A stretch of 6,601 nucleotides of DNA from Kiritimatiellia bacterium. GTDB taxonomy: Bacteria; Verrucomicrobiota; Kiritimatiellia; RFP12; UBA1067. The position numbers and the translations under genes were made by a program. Where the stretch lies: positions 1 through 6,601 of the forward strand of contig JAFRNO010000747.1 of assembly GCA_017430155.1 (NCBI GenBank), written 5' to 3'. Position 1 is the first letter of the stretch; every line of letters starts with the position of its first letter. The notes beneath the pieces were generated by a model. That model saw only the letters and a list, made by a program, of their open reading frames with translations, was not told the origin of the DNA and did no database searches. Positions 5,816-6,601 of this stretch are shown here, piece after piece.

Positions 5816-6601
5816 ATGAATAATCGATGTCGTTTTCAGACAGTCCTGCTTCAGGCGTGCCTAGGTGCCCTGGTGGCGCGTGGCGATACGTCCCCGGGGC
5901 CATTGGTGCCTACGCCTGGAGACGCGTCCTTCCGCGTGACGCCCTACGTGCAGCATCCGTCCACCAATGCCATGTCGATCCTCTGGGTCTCGGATACGAA
6001 CGCGACCGCCCTGATAGAATGGTGGCCGGAGAGCGACAGATCGGATTGTCGCTTTGAATCTGTTGTGCCGCGGTTGGCGACAGAGCTGGACTACTTCGGC
6101 TATTCGCACGCCAAGCAGTATCTCCCGTCGCTTGTGCCCTGGCAGTATCGGCATCGCATCGAAGGTCTTCAGCCTGATACGAAATACGGCTACTGCGTCA
6201 TGTTCGGGAACGAGGCCTACACGAATTCCTTCCGCACCGCGCCGATGGCGTTCCGGCCCGTCCATTTCGTCGCTTACTCCGACAGCGAGACGCAGCCATC
6301 CTCCACTGGCGATCGCGTGGTGTGGGAGAACTATGCCGTGGATCACGACACCACCCCCAACAGCGGCCGACGCTACTACATCGACCAGACAGACGGCTAC
6401 GCCAGCAACATCTGCACGATGGTTGCGAGCAAGCCCGATTTCTTTGTCATCGCCGGCGACCTCGCCGAGAAGGGGTCCGACCAGACGCACTGGGACGAGT
6501 TCTGGCGGCACAACGCCGGCAAACTGAACGATCCCGCGGGATCCACGCCGATCCTTGCCGCGCCCGGTAACCACGAATACCACGGCTACTACGCCGCCGA
6601 C
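5816..6601 (+). CDS. Purple-acid-phosphatase-like metallophosphoesterase (3'-partial)
   Basis: The frame from the ATG at 5816 stays open for exactly 262 codons to the right edge. The N-terminus (LLQACLGALVARGD, about residues 11-24) resembles a short or weak signal peptide, so export is likely but not certain. Residues ~40-143 form a fibronectin-III-like domain as in purple acid phosphatases: PYVQHPSTNAMSILW from 43, GLQPDTKYGY from 117, and SFRTAP ending at 143. The calcineurin-like catalytic domain starts at ~147. Metal-binding motif I is reduced to YSDSE (Asp156), motif II is GDLAEKG (Asp215), and motif III is GNHEY (Asn252, His253). Motifs IV and V (the downstream His residues) lie beyond the window. 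This predicts a two-metal phosphomono- or diesterase acting outside the cytoplasm. It follows the oxidoreductase by 25 bases, consistent with the same operon. Metal identity and substrate are unknown. Confidence 0.85.
   Translation, partial: MNNRCRFQTVLLQACLGALVARGDTSPGPLVPTPGDASFRVTPYVQHPSTNAMSILWVSDTNATALIEWWPESDRSDCRFESVVPRLATELDYFGYSHAKQYLPSLVPWQYRHRIEGLQPDTKYGYCVMFGNEAYTNSFRTAPMAFRPVHFVAYSDSETQPSSTGDRVVWENYAVDHDTTPNSGRRYYIDQTDGYASNICTMVASKPDFFVIAGDLAEKGSDQTHWDEFWRHNAGKLNDPAGSTPILAAPGNHEYHGYYAAD

Noticed and set aside
4815..5819. A 334-codon + strand frame overlapping the second oxidoreductase
   Set aside because: It is slightly longer than the real gene, but its translation is Arg/Ala/Gly-rich without motifs, while the frame from 4825 gives a textbook Gfo/Idh/MocA protein.
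5861..6583. A 240-codon - strand frame opposite the metallophosphoesterase
   Set aside because: The opposite strand encodes GD and GNHE metal-binding motifs in a continuous frame from 5816; the antisense product has no recognisable domain.

Overview
The window is about 6.6 kb of GC-rich DNA. It carries five genes, all on the + strand and almost without gaps: the four junctions are 15, 5, 6 and 25 bases. The first gene is cut by the left edge and the last by the right edge. No RNA genes, mobile elements, CRISPR arrays, terminators or convincing internal promoters are visible, and no gene-free stretch exceeds 25 bases. Taxonomy can only be inferred. A beta-helix, autotransporter-like surface protein, a large secreted SGNH esterase fused to a GH32/GH43-like propeller, and paired Gfo/Idh/MocA oxidoreductases are typical of PVC-superphylum glycan degraders (Kiritimatiellota, Verrucomicrobiota, Lentisphaerota). 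Kiritimatiellota is my best guess.

Layout: (1) 2-1192, the 3' part of a beta-helix surface protein with NGG-type repeats; (2) 1208-3832, an exported two-module enzyme with an N-terminal SGNH/GDSL esterase and a C-terminal five-bladed-propeller, glycosidase-like module; (3) 3838-4818, a Gfo/Idh/MocA-fold protein that lacks the usual catalytic residues; (4) 4825-5790, a related Gfo/Idh/MocA oxidoreductase that keeps those residues; (5) 5816-6601, the 5' part of a purple-acid-phosphatase-like metallophosphoesterase, whose reading frame is open to the window edge.

The spacing suggests one transcription unit, at least from gene 2 to gene 5. As an inference, the exported enzymes would trim acyl, glycosyl or phosphate groups from a glycan outside the cytoplasm, and the two cytoplasmic NAD(P)-type oxidoreductases would act on a derived sugar or help make a surface sugar. 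The most notable point is the tandem pair of oxidoreductases. Over an ungapped active-site alignment, one paralogue has the canonical EKP...D-x-x-H-x-x-D signature and the other has EIN...I-x-x-V-x-x-P. The two genes nevertheless share 17 identical bases, with uncommon codons, at the nucleotide-binding loop.
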